From: Daedaleopsis sinensis
Lineage: Eukaryota; Basidiomycota; Agaricomycetes; Polyporales; Polyporaceae
DNA: 64,000 bases
Assembly (NCBI GenBank): GCA_033807695.1
Contig: CM066301.1
Location: 62,001 to 126,000 of the forward strand
Direction: 5' to 3'
Part shown: in pieces, positions 51,948-64,000 of the stretch
Position numbering within the stretch: position 1 is the first letter of the stretch
How the letters are laid out: each line of letters starts with the position of its first letter
Notes under the pieces: model-generated
Databases searched by the model: none
The model's input: only the letters and a program-made list of their open reading frames with translations
Told to the model about the DNA's origin: nothing
Made by a program: the position numbers and the translations under genes

Positions 51948-54900
51948 AGCAGAAGCAGGCCGTTCGCATCCTGCAGGCTCGTCGCTCGATGCGGGCCGCG
52001 ACCTCCCGCGATGTCGCGTCCGCGCCTCCCCTTACGTCCGATGCAGGCCGTGGTTGTACTGTCTGAACGGGCGAGGGATCGGCTGCTGATTGTACGGCGG
52101 GTGCGAGAGCCGGACGCGGTGCGATCGGGTGGTGCAGCACTGCGGGGAGAGAGAAGGGAAGATCGAAGAGCGAGGAGCAAGGACGAAGTTGGACCATCGA
52201 GTTCGTCGCGCGATGTCGCGTCCGCGTCTCCTCGATGACAACCCACAAGCCGGAGATGAAGTACCGCAAGGGATCGCGCACCCGAACGTCGCATTGCAAG
52301 GCATGTCGATGTTCGGCACGTATCACTCTGCACACTCCCGACCGTGCTCCTGGACCGCCACAACCACGTCCTCCGACATGCTCTGTTGTGGACTGCGTTT
52401 CCCGAGTTTTCACCAGCCACCATCCCCTCCTCGGATATCGCCTCTCCCGAACTTTCTACCAGTAGACTTCCGTCTGCCTTGCAGCTGCTGGCGTCACCAC
52501 TTGCATCATCTCCTACGCTTCTATCTTCCCCGTGCGCTCCCAGATCGGTGTTCGACAGCACGCGTTGCTCTCTATCCCCGTTACGGATCCTACCGCGCGG
52601 TCCGCCGTTATGCCCTGCATGCGAAGAACAGTTTTCGATTTTGTCTGTTCGTGTCTGGTTCGCACCAACGCGGTTGTTTCGTCACTCGACACAGTTGACC
52701 CCGGGCATCAGCTAACGCCCATTCGGTGAACGTAAGAAATCTTCATCTACGGGTAGGCTTGTTCTCAGTCCTGCACATCCGCTGAGCGCGGGTCGAGCAT
52801 TCTCTCAGATGCCCCGGGGGCTCAACCGAATCACCAGTATGATCTGGCTCAATCGCCGGACGCGCGTGCGCCATGAACATTCTACTAGTACGAGCCGCGT
52901 TTGCTCGGACCAACACAGGGGTCAGCGGACGTCACTTCGCCGTGCGGACATATCCATCGAGCACAGAAGCTGGGGGGGTGCGTCCGCAAGCGTGGATGTC
53001 GTTCAATTCGCCACCCGCGTCGCACAATCTGTCGGTGGGATTGGCGAACGCGGACATGGGACCGAGTCAATGGGGCGTCTCTATCCTCGTTCGACGTTGT
53101 CTGTCCCCGCCCTTGTTCCGGTAAGGGCAGAGTGGATTTGTCTGTACGGCGCGTGCGTGTTGGTGGTTGTGCCGCTGCGCCTTTGTCTCTCTGCCTCTCT
53201 CTACGCGCGGAGGGGTCCGCACGACAGTGAGGAAGGCGCAGGGGTGTTGTTCCGCCCCGTCGAGGAGTCGAGAGCTAACGTTGATTGTGTAGTGTTGTCA
53301 CGAAGTTAAATGTGGGCTACTTCTAGATGTTCACGAACTGCGTTACTAGTGCAGCTCTCGGCGGGACGAGCTACGTTGCAGGCTTAAAGACAACAACCTG
53401 AGCCTGAATTTGTGCATACTGACTCCCTCGATTGAAGACGACAGTCGAGCGACAGGATATAGAGAAGGAAGAACGGCCGTCTCAGCTCATCCGACCGCTG
53501 AGAACTCCCAGCTCATGTCCTTGCTCTTCGTCCGCATCGGTGTTGTCTCTGCGTCGGGGCCCGAGATGCCGTGTATGTGCGTTGTGATCTTTTGACATTG
53601 ACTATTGAAATATTGACACCTGAGACGGCAGCGTTCTGTTCGAGCGGGTCTGATGCCTCTTATGTCCGAGCGTGGATGTGGGCTCGACCCCCGAGCGCGA
53701 GCAAATTGCTGGATCTGTGCATCGGTTCGCTCGTCCAGCGTTCTTCCCCCGCACCCGCCTCACCCACGATGGACAGCGTGGGTTTCCAACGCTGATCGCT
53801 ATACCGAGACTGTGCACTCGAAAAGCTCAGCCGAGCGTCGGTGTTCGCGTCACCGTGCCTTGATGTCTGTGTGCACGGTATCATACGACGGTAAGTGGAC
53901 GTATCCACAGAGTTGTACTTCGGACATACAGTTTGCACAAGTCGAGGGCTGCCCCGACTCGGAGACCGGTGGGCTTCCTGCTCGGCGTGCCAGTGAAGAC
54001 ATGTCTGAACGAAACACACCGGTGAAGTTCGCTCAGATCTAGTCCTCGCGATGGTATCTCGGCATGGACAGCGCCGACAGCAGCTGTCCATAGTCTATCT
54101 GCCAACTTCTTCTAACGCAGACGGCGAGCTTGACACAACCTAAGTATACTCACAAGGCGAGGAGCATAGCAGGAACAAGGCGGGAGGGGACTTAGGCGCG
54201 TTCAGGTACGCATAAGAACGACGATTGCCTTTTCCGGGGGTTGTTTGCTCACGTCAATCACTCAGGCACCGCGACATGTTCGCATTTCCTCCGCGGCTCC
54301 CCGACCTTTCCACCGACCGGCGGCCAGGACTTGGGGCACAAAACGGCCAGACTCCGAGGGTTAGAACATGCCGGATAATGTTAGTGTACGTACGCCTATC
54401 ATTCATCAGGTTCCGCCGATGGTCAGATCCGAGTCCACGGCAGCCAGAATCAGTCGCACGCGTTCGTGATGTCGACGTTCAACGTTCAGCGGTCAGCCTC
54501 AACACTGTCATCACCTGCGGAAGTCTGATTCTGTTCAACAGCCAGGATCGAGTAAGATCGAGTATCACCGACGTCAAGGTTGTGACAAATCTGATCCTGA
54601 TCATACGTATCTTCTCGGTGCGCCACCTGGTCTGCATACCGGACCTACGCGCGAAGAGGGTGCTTGCCTGGCGGTACTCTCATGCGATTCTAGCCGAAGG
54701 CACCCCCCACGTCAGAGTTGAGAGATCAGGGGACCGGAGACTCGCGATCCACCGGCCTGCGGACACGCGGTGTGTTCGCCCGTCGACGGTTTCGCGGGGG
54801 CTCTCAGACGAGTTCTCGCTCGTCGTGGTCACGATCGCCTGTTCGGGGCTCCGAGCTCACAGGCTGCACGCAAGTGGCACATCCCCCGACCGGTCGGCGG

Positions 54901-57900
54901 AGAAGTGGAAGCTCCAGAGACTGCGTCCAAGCTCGCAGCTTATCTCAGCTTGCCAGCACGCGCTCGCAGATCACTTCACAGAACCGCTGCACGGTGGGTC
55001 CGTGGCTTTACCTGCACCCCACGGCTCGTTGGCTAAACTATCATGTCTGCACCCGGACCGTGTAGAACAGCTTGCTCGCGGGCGTGCGACGTGCCGCTGC
55101 GTAACCTCGCTTGGACTGCCGGGATGCCCGACGCCCGGCTAGGTCTCCCACCGCCTTCGACATGTTCCCCGCGGTGATCACTTGGGGGTCCGGCCATCGG
55201 TCAGAACGTAGGCGAGACCAGGACTCTCAACGGCACACACAGGAGCGTGTGTCGCTGGCCGCTGCATGCATATGCACTGTGCAAGCCGGCAAGAACAATG
55301 TCACGATCTGTCCGCCAACGTCCCCGTCCCGTCATCGACAGCGAGCCTTAGCAAGTAAGCACGTCGAGATAGACAAAATTCCAACGGTTCGGACGTGAAG
55401 ACATGCTTACTCATGGCTTTAGGTGCGCTATACTTGCATCCTGCCACCACGTCCTAGACGCGTCGCTAGCGTGTGGGCTTGGGCTACCAAACTGCGCTCG
55501 TACATCCGTATGCGGAAGTCCTTTCACCCCTCGCGACTAGCAAGATAGTGACGTCGAGGGGATTGTGTGAGGCTACTGCCTGACACGGAATGCCAGTGCG
55601 TCGCGTTGTTCATTAGCCAACTGTTTCAGATAGTGATTTGCAAAGTTCGCGAACTACAGACCGAGAGTGTTGTACCTGTCGGAGGTAAGCGTCGCACCTG
55701 AGGCGTCCGCGTCGAGGTTCGTGTCGTGTCTTGTGTATATTTGTCTATCAGTTCCGTTGACCGCCGACTTCTAGATCTGTATCCCCTTCCCAAGATCGGA
55801 CACGCAAAGAGCAGCGTGGCACACAACATTTCTAGCCAGTGCGGGGCCCGCTCTGTCTTCCGCAAACTTACGGTCGATTTGTCCGTCCACTGTCAGAGTG
55901 GATGCTCACGGACAAGGCGTGGTTGTCCGCGCAGCATTGTGGGGATGCGGCCTCCAGATCGACCAGCTCCAAGGGTGTCGCAGCATGCAGTGGTATGGTT
56001 CATTCACCGCTGGCTCGCGAGAGCACATCCATCCGCACGGCGCGCCCGCGCCTGTAATCAACACACTTTGAACGGATCGGACTCACAGTCGCCCGCCTAT
56101 TGTCACCTGTGCGCTCCCGTCGCCGACCCGATCCTGCTACAGCGCTCTTCCCAAGTCGCCCGTGTTGACCGAGAAGGAGAGTGTGTGGGGAGAGAGACCA
56201 GACGCCGAAACGGGGGCGAGCAAAAGCAGCGGGCGCACTCGCCACCTCGCGGGCTGCTCAGCTCTATATGCTGCCTGCGTTCGGCGCTGATCGCCCTCGC
56301 CTCGCAGAGACCGCCTGCACTCCACCGTGCCTTGCCCTTACCCCTCGCCTTGCACCCCTGGCCGATTCCCCATGGGGAACCGCTCATCTCTTCGAGCCCG
56401 CCCTGAGAGCGGACGCTGGACTCCCCGGCACGGCGACTAGACAAGTCGCCCATGGTCGCATATCCACCCGACGCCCCGACGCTAGACTCTGCACGGCATG
56501 TCGGTTTCGATTGCGCCGGTCGTGTCCATCCCTATACTAATGCGACTGCGATTAATACTGATTGTGCCTTGCAGCGCAGTTCACGCCACCTACACCCGCT
56601 ACAGACTCGCGCCTTCCCACCGAGGGATGCGCCCAGGCGAGAGGTCAGACGTCGGGCTGGCACGGTGCGCCGACCCTGGACAAAGTACGTCTCAGGTTCG
56701 CCTTCTCGCCTGGACCCGTCGGCACCCTACCCGTGCCCTTCTCCCCAACTTGGACAGTCTGGCTCACGTCCGGCTCAGCACCTGCACTTCCAAGCTATAT
56801 TTTCCAGCCCGTCTGCCAAGGGGGGTATCCGGGATGCCTGGGGTGCGCGCGGGCGAACCGCGGTCGGTGGTTTGACACACGGCGCGCAGGCGTTTGGGTG
56901 TCTCTCGCACCCTAAGAATAGGCTGTTGGGAAACATACCCGGGGTCCGGACTCGGACAGCCTGAGGCTGAGGTTAACGCGCGCCACCTTCCGGACTCGAC
57001 AGCTTGAAATTCCGGCCCTGTCACACACGGACCCAGACGCGGCGCGAGCAGGCTTCTCCGCATTGACTCCTCGCGAACGACCTAGCGAACGCACGAATCT
57101 TCGCCGCCGCGTGGAGAGGAATCGTGAGCCGTGGATGAGTGCACCCGTGCGGCCATCCGATAACGCATAAGCAGCTCGACGAGTCGGAACGGCCAGCGCG
57201 GAAGCCCGGGACCGCCGCGGTGGCACTGCGGACTGGGCCGACACTCATTGATATCAACATTCAGTACTCAGTGTCCATTGCAGACGACGGAGAGGCGGCT
57301 TCGCGAACTTGAATGGGGCCACGTTCGCCCGCCCCTGGCGATTCAGGCTCGCTATGCCTTCTGACGCCAGATCGCCCCGGGGTGTGGTAGGCGTTGTGCT
57401 GGAGGCGGACGGATCTTCGCACGGGGAGTGCTCGTACACACACGTCCTGCCGGGAATCCAGCGGGTGCGATTGGATGCCACGAGCGCAGTAGTCCCAATG
57501 CCTGGACCCCATGCAGATGCGATCCATCCCGTCTTCCGCGAGTGCTCTAGCGGACGGATTCGTCACTCGCAGTGGGCGACTCGGAAAGCTTGTTGCTTGA
57601 ACACCCCCGCCCCGCATACGCATTCCGCGGAGCACCCGTCTTCCCTCCCCGCGAGCAACTCCGAGGCCCCCCGTCGGAACTCCAATCCCGTGTCGACCCT
57701 AGGCCTTCTGTCAGACCGCGTACTCGTCCACGGCACCTCTGGCTATCGATGCTGTCAAGACGATGTGGCACTTCACGCGCACGACTTGCCCATCATGCAG
57801 TTTACATTCCGTCCGCGATCCCCGCAAGTGCGCATACGCACACACACGGCCCCGAAACCCGTGCGCAGGCTGAGCGGCGCGCTGTCACTGTCAACATGCC

Positions 57901-59824
57901 ACGGCCAGTACGTTAGCCTGAATACGGATGCGGCATACGGCGCGCGGATGAACGGTACAAACCGCGGACCGCTTGAAGGCTGAAACTCTGAATAGGCCAA
58001 CAGCAATGTATCTCGGCGCTCTCTCCGCATCTGCACCCCTCTCGCACGCTCGGACACGCTCGCTGATACAGTGCCTGCTAGGCTCCAGTGCGTAGCCTAA
58101 CTTGATGCGCACGGATGATGGATCGGCTCGGGAGTCGGCTCTGATCCACATTGACAGATTCGCTCTAGCGCCGCGCACCTTGACCAGGGTCCAGTCACCA
58201 CGCCCACGGCGATCTCGGATGGTGGATGGACCCTCTCGAGGCCTAGGAGCCCGCACTGTGCACACGCCGGGCGGCCCATGCCAGGTCATGTCCGTCCAGA
58301 CAGATCCGAGGGCTCTCGTACCTGATCTACCTCCAAGCGTCTTCTCTCCCGAGTCCGCGTCTTTCGTTTCCTTTCGTCCCTCTCGGAAAGCCGGTCCCCA
58401 GACGTCAGAGGAAACTGCGCGCGCCCAGTGATGGGGCAGATTTCCAAACGTACGTACGCACAGTCAGTCAGTACTCAAATCCGAGGCTCGGAGATATCGA
58501 TACTCACTGGGTAGGCCGCACGGCGTGACACCGGCAGGAGCCCTTCGCAAGTACGTGCTGGCACGTATGCGTGCATGACATTGCCCAGGCTGAGCAGCGA
58601 GCACGCACGGTGGTACCACGGGCCGCCCAACGCAAGGTTCCGTAATCTGAAGCTCAAGGCCTTGCGCTCTGTCACTGTCAGCACCCAGTCCTTCGCCCCG
58701 ACGGCCCGCGCGACGTTCGATATTCGAATTCGATGCCCCCGGAACGACACGGCGTCCGGAGGGGGTGTGTACGTACACCTGCAACCGACGGGGAATCAGA
58801 AGGTACGCGATTCCAGGCGCGTGGACGGCCGTCGCGTGGGGGTAAGTACGCGCGTGGGCCTGTGCCTGGAGCAGCCGGCGGGAACGCGGGCGTGCACTGC
58901 AACTGCAGCAGGAATCTGAAATCAGGTAAGTGCTGGGATCTCAAGACATGCTCCGACTCGCATGGACCACTGCACAGTGCCAGGACGTGGGGTCGGACGA
59001 TCTGCTGTGATCGTGCGCGGTTTCCCACCGGTCCGCGGTGCCTGGCCCGGGAGCTGAGGATGCGGCGAACTGAGAAATGGGCCACATGTGACTCTGGGCT
59101 GTCGGGCTTCTTTGTTCACACTGCAGTGTATTCGGCGGGCGTACTTGCTGTTCGCGTTATGCAGTTGCAGCGAGCGTCGCGACGCGTGGATCGGACGTTG
59201 GCGGGAACGGTGTGCGGAGTCGTGGCGATCTAGAGCGTACGAATGTCTGGTCGGCGCGCGCATGAATATAGCCGTCGTTCCTCCTGGTTTTCAGGTCACT
59301 GATCACATACCTTCGAGTCGACGAGTGCTGGTGGGTACGTTCTTGTCCGATGTACGAGATGGATATTGGCAGGGAGGCTACTGGGTTCAGAATAGCACCG
59401 AACGTTGAACGTTGAACATCACGGATAGACTCACTAGTGAGACGACGCAGGAATACACACCACATATACCGACGTCGCCGACCGCAACCGCGCGGGATGG
59501 CCCTCCTGCTGGCGGTGACGCTCGCGCTCGGTACCGCGCTCAGTGCGCAGTACCTGGCCCGACGGCCGGCCCGTCTACTCAATCGCCCAGGGCGCATACA
59601 TACACATATTCAGCACGAGAATGCCAGCGGAAAGCCCCCGCCTGACGCTTCTCAGCCTCCCGCGCTCGCTGGCATCCGCCGGCTGGGCCCAAAAGCCCCG
59701 AGGAAGGAGTCCCGCCGACCGGCGAGCCCGAACTGCCAGTGAAGCTGTTCGAGAGTCAAGATGAGTATGCGGGGCGGCCATCGCGCACGCACGGTTCGCT
59801 CCGCTCGCGCCCATGCACCTGACG

Positions 59825-59825
<1 letters not shown>

Positions 59826-59858
<33 letters not shown>

Positions 59859-59872
59859 TCCGGCCCCGACAC
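59826..59872. repeat. (CCCCGA)n hexamer microsatellite
   Basis: About seven tandem copies of CCCCGA with slight decay at the right end. Confidence 0.9.
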
Positions 59873-60128
59873 CCGAAGTCCTCATATCCGGAGCGGGCTC
59901 AGAGGAGGGCCTGCCAGTGGTACGGGAGCCTGCCCCGAAGCTCGGACGGCGTGCACCATGGTTCAGGACCCGTCAGCGTTCGCAGTCGACGTCCCGGTCC
60001 AGATTCCAGATTCGTGAACGTGGACGTGAGTCTGCACTCGCGGGGTGCCCCGGGCTCGCACTGGATCCGGCCACGGCGTGCGTGCGCGTAACACGGCCGT
60101 GGAGGTGGAGGCTATAAGCTTCGACATC

Positions 60129-60152
60129 ACGCGCACGCGCACGCGCACGCGC
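60129..60152. repeat. (GCGCAC)n hexamer microsatellite
   Basis: About four tandem copies of GCGCAC. Confidence 0.85.
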
Positions 60153-62119
60153 ATATGCACGGCCGGCTGGCACACGGACACGGTGCAACGCCCCCGGGCC
60201 CAGATCCCTTCGCGTTGCCCCCCTCGCGCGACATCGCACGGAGCCCAAGCAGGCGGACGGGCGGTGTAGGGGGCGTAGAGTGCGTGCGTACGTCGAGATA
60301 GAGGTCGTGCGTGCACCGACGTAACGAGGACCTCTTCTCGTATGAGTCGCTGTGTATGCGCCACGGCCGGAACTTGGAGAGGCTCGGAAGCTGCGAGTGC
60401 GATCCGAGCGTGTGTATAACGCGACATCGAGGGTAGAAGCTTGCTGCTAAGCTTGGATGGGATGTCGGACAGTCCCGAAGGGCTACCGCTGCCGGGCGCC
60501 GACTCGGATGGGAGGCGCAGTCAGGAACCTGGAGGGGGTGTTCGCGCCTACCATAGAGAGTGCGGGACCGTGTGCTGTGCTGCAGTGTGAGTTGGCGTCG
60601 CGCCTCGCTAGGCTGGAGCCTCAGAGCTGTCAGCGGTAGACTCCGACGGACGAGCGCGTGCGGCCGCGGAATATGCATAAGAAGTTGCGCCAGTTGTTGG
60701 AGAAGCACACACCTTCTGCCGTCGGCCTGTGGCATTTCCCGAGTGGAGGGAACTGATGTGGAGGACATTCGGACGTGCTTTGCTCACTGGCACTTCGGTT
60801 TGGCCACTGGACGTGCGCAAGACCGACTTTGTGTGCGGAGTGCTCATGAAGCCGGCCGCGAAGTCGGTCGCTGAATGCATCTGGCGCGGAGACTGTACAG
60901 GTGATGTTATGTAGAGCATAGAGTCGCAAGGGCACTCACGGAAGAAGCGTCAGATCCTTGCAGGGCCTGGGAGTGGAAACCTGTGCGGCGCCGTAGATGA
61001 ATGTGTGCACAAAGCAATGTACGGACAGCTGCTAGTGCGGCGCAAGATAGGCTGTTTGCAGATGTACCCGGACGAAGGCGAACGAGAAACGGGTGCCCGT
61101 TCGCAAGCTCCGGGAGATTCTGTGAAAAGACGAGTGGTAGAAGACCGGTGCACACGTCGTCCGAGTCGACGAAGGGATTCGAGCTGGGTGTGAACGGAGT
61201 CCGATCACACGATGCGTAGTATAGAGCGGCGGCGGCCGGTGGAAGGCGAGACGAGCGTCGAAGCGGAGAACGGAACGGTGTTCGAGTTCGGTGCGGAGGG
61301 GCACAGCGGGCGTTCGAGACATTCTGATAAGAGAGTGAATGCTGTTCATGATAGAAGGCTTGGACTTCACTTGGTGGAATAGAGTGCTGTCCGTCCACTG
61401 AACCACTGCTGAGTGCTGGACTCACACGAGTTGGCACGCCGACACTGTACAGTGAGGTGAGTGTATGCTTGGAGGCGAGATGGGAAACAGGAAGACAAGG
61501 GCGCGAAGTCGCGCATATAGCTCTGACAGGTACAGACCACCGTCCACACTCACCTTTGAACGTTAGAACGGAGGAGGAAGACAAGTCGGAACGGGCAGCT
61601 CGGAAACACGCGAGCCGCCACGTGGCTAGCAAAGGTGAGTAGCGCCCGATGGTCTTCCTCCCGAGTCCCGCCTGTGTCGACGTCCATGCACGACGAGCTG
61701 GATGGTACGCGCACAGACCACCCTCCGCGTGCGCACCGCCCCCCGCTCCTTCCACCCCCCGCGCGATGACTGGAAGCTCGATGCGGGCCCGGGGCAGGCC
61801 GTGGTCGACGGCGGAGTGCACCCGCCAGGTCGATCAGGGCGCCGACGGGACTCGCGGGGGTGCACTAGCGTGGCAGGCAAGGTTAGCGCGACGGCCGCGA
61901 GCGTAGTCTGCTTACCGGCTGCCTCTGCCTCTGAGCAGACTAAGACTCGGAGGGAGGCCCACAGGCACGCCCCGGACTGCTCCCGCGAGTCTCTTTCTCC
62001 ACAACGCGAACGTTTGACTGCGCAGTCCGCGCGCGCGTCTACGTTTGGCATCGATATCGCGGTCGGGCGTCAGCGTCACGGCCACTCAGGCAGGCAGTAC
62101 TCAACGTTCAACCCGCGGC

Positions 62120-62143
62120 CAGCTCTGGCTCTGGCTCTGGCTC
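62120..62143. repeat. (GGCTCT)n hexamer microsatellite
   Basis: About four tandem copies of GGCTCT. Confidence 0.85.
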
Positions 62144-62755
62144 TGGGATCTCAATCGAGCGCGCGCGACGCAGTCGGTCCTCGCCAGGAACAGTTACACA
62201 GGCCCACTGACAACTGACAACTGTCCCTCGACATCTCGAAAACGCTCGAAAAGGGCAAGGGCGCGCGCGTGCGCACGGACGTCGACGCGCTACCTCCGCA
62301 GCCGCACGCGCGACGGCGATCGTACGAGGCTAGGTACGCACGTCGCGTCGAGTTCAAGGCACGCTCGCGCTTGCGCTCGGGGTCGCAGTTAAGTAGGGGG
62401 CCCGGAGCGTGCGCGTGCGCGTGATTGCCATCCAGTGCGGTGCTCAGGCACCTCCGCACGGCCTGTCGCTGTCACGTCCGGGTGTGCGCCGTCGCCGTCG
62501 CCGTAAGTACGAGCTACGGCCGTCGACGTCCGGGTCCTGGCTCTTGCTGTGCCGCTGCGCATTATGCATATGCCCGTGCCCGTGCACGTATGTCCGTCCG
62601 CGTCGCACCCACCCGGGCCCGTCGTGTACCCTGTACAGGAAGTGCTGCCTCACAGATCGCTGGACGCGTCCGCCCGCCCGCACAGCACGCCTTCCGCAGT
62701 GTACGTACGAAGCCCAGCTCCGTTTCCGTTTCACGGGTGTGCGTGCAGCGATCGC

Positions 62756-62792
62756 CATATGCATATGCATATGTCCATGCATATGTCCATGC
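62756..62792. repeat. CATATG-rich hexamer run
   Basis: GCATATGCATATGCATATG is followed by two TCCATGCATATG-like units; CATATG is the repeated core. Confidence 0.85.
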
Positions 62793-62895
62793 GCACGTAC
62801 GTGCATTGTATGCCGTCCGCGGCCGTCCGGGTCCGCTCGCGGGCGGGCCTCCGCCCAGCTGCAGCACGCACGCACAGAGACAGAGTTCAGCTCGC

Positions 62896-62920
62896 AAACG
62901 CAAACGCAAACGCAAACGCT
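62896..62920. repeat. (CGCAAA)n hexamer microsatellite
   Basis: About four copies of CGCAAA. Confidence 0.85.
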
Positions 62921-63071
62921 GACCGCTGTTCCGTGGTATTCGTGGCCGCGGTCCGGCCGTGCGATGTGCGATGTGCATACAGTACGTGCGTTACCGTGCA
63001 CGTACGTACTTATACGAGCGTCGAGAGCAGCCGCGCGCTGCATGAGAACTTGCAGCCGCGTGACGAGAGTG

Positions 63072-63118
63072 CGTTCACGTTCACGTTCACGTTGCCGTCG
63101 ACGGTCGACGGTCGACGC
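63072..63118. repeat. (GTTCAC)n and (GGTCGAC)n adjacent short repeats
   Basis: About four copies of GTTCAC are followed within 10 bp by three heptamers of the type GTCGACG. Confidence 0.85.
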
Positions 63119-63139
63119 TGCGGGCCGCGAGCTTGACTT

Positions 63140-63185
63140 CAGCTTCAGGAATCAGGCCTCAGGAATCAGGAATCAGGAATCAGGC
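63140..63185. repeat. (AGGAATC)n heptamer repeat
   Basis: Four to five copies of AGGAATC, the first two separated by CCTC-type variants. Confidence 0.85.
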
Positions 63186-64000
63186 CCAGGCCAGGATCAC
63201 TGGAGGATCCGGAGAAGCTCGAGTCGCTCGAGGATGTCGCCGAAGGCGCGGCGCGGCGCGGCAGCCTGAGGGATAACTTCAAGGTCTGAGACTGCATTCG
63301 AGTGAGGTGAGCGTGCCGGTGAGTCTGAGTCTCAGCGGGAGCCCATGCACATGGCCAGTCGACGCACGCACCTACGGATACAGCTTTACAAGCTTAACGC
63401 TGCATGCACCCGGGCGCGACGCGTTAACGTTTCCGTTCCGTTTCTCGACCGTGCGCACTGCGCAGCGATAGGTGGACGCGTGCGCAAGAGCGGGCACGTC
63501 TATCGCCGCCCGGCCCGCGGGACGGAGACAGCTGGCCGGAGCAGGCTGCAGCGCTATCAAGCTCAAACCTGCTCAAACTCTGGCGTCCGCGGCAGATGTA
63601 TGTAGACTGTCGAGCTCCGTGCTCCGAGCTCGAGAGCGAGAGCGTCCGCCGTCCGGCCGCGGGAGTCTATAGCTGCCAGTGCCAGTGGAGATCGATGGTT
63701 TCGTGTGGACGTCTTGAATGATTGATGACGGGGGAAGCCACGCTCGCCCTCTCCGGCCGCGCGCGCCTAAGTCTGAGTTCACAGCTGCAGCACTTGCGCA
63801 TGCGCATGCGCACCTGGGGATGCATGAGTACGGTACGAAGCTCGTGCTGCACGGCGCGCGCGGACAGACAGACTCGGACTGAGAGATGGGACAGGCGCGG
63901 GGAACTTGGAAGGTTCAAGCTCAAGCTCCAGGCGCGATCAGCTGGCACTGCTGAGTCCGACGATCCCAATCTGATCGTATACGTACCGTGCCGCGTGATG

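Larger units (their letters stand above)
51948..64000. other. Gene-poor 12-kb region rich in short GC repeats
   Basis: No frame here resembles a known family, shows a convincing splice chain or stands out from overlapping frames on the other strand. The longest (54225-55142, 305 codons) is rich in Arg, Ser and Leu, with nothing recognised. The right part holds many short tandem repeats, listed separately, and runs of CGTACGTACG. It may be regulatory, decayed or heterochromatic DNA, or hold genes I cannot see. Confidence 0.5.

Noticed and set aside
54225..55142. 305-codon plus-strand frame
   Set aside because: Composition is typical of chance frames in GC-rich DNA; no motif, no splice context and overlapping open frames.

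Overview
The window looks like nuclear DNA of an agaricomycete fungus (Basidiomycota, possibly a wood-decay polypore). Coding regions are cut by many short GT-AG introns of about 48-75 nt. The right half has ordinary eukaryotic genes: RPF2 (ribosome biogenesis), DBR1 (lariat debranching) and a mucin-like single-pass membrane protein. A broken Plavaka/Tnp2-type (CACTA-like) transposase gene of the kind common in Agaricomycetes is also present. No bacterial features, tRNA, rRNA or CRISPR array were seen.

Layout. 1-4250: palindrome-bearing direct repeat, then telomere-like C-rich and satellite-like repeats. 4967-33177: a cassette of unusual genes, almost all on the minus strand: a 258-aa coiled-coil protein (4967-5795), a 1,092-aa unknown protein (7070-10455), a 1,760-aa SNF2-family ATPase in ten exons (12640-19409), a tiny three-exon gene (20045-20335), a 599-aa repeat-rich acidic protein (21357-23208), the broken 5' end of another gene (26549-27055) and a protein of at least 1,529 aa with a ParB/DGQHR-like domain (27514-33177). 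24119-26549: a second satellite-like copy, which breaks one of these genes. 33875-40003: the palindrome-bearing direct repeat again, then a third satellite-like copy. 40004-43543: a 5'-truncated gene with an in-frame stop and a 3'-truncated Plavaka transposase. 44548-51947: membrane protein, RPF2 and DBR1. 51948-64000: about 12 kb with no gene I can defend and many GC-rich hexamer and heptamer microsatellites.

Candidate new system. The minus-strand cassette lies between two direct repeats starting at 1 and 33875. It combines an SNF2 remodeller/translocase, a ParB-like protein and large unknown proteins with at least two families of ordered inverted-repeat DNA sites. The first family is GACGTC-N3-GACGTC. 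It runs at roughly 85-125 bp spacing from 10936 to 12531, just downstream of the SNF2 gene, recurs 11 times inside its 1,060-bp intron, and appears in weaker form inside the 21357-23208 gene. The second is a GCCCGGGTACGCCG hairpin. It forms six 73-bp tandem units inside an intron of the ParB-like gene, with the 5-nt loop inverted in three units, and related palindromes sit in both flanking direct repeats. My inference is a large mobile or selfish chromatin element that carries its own DNA-binding sites. Gene structures and motifs are read directly from the sequence; the element hypothesis is unproven.
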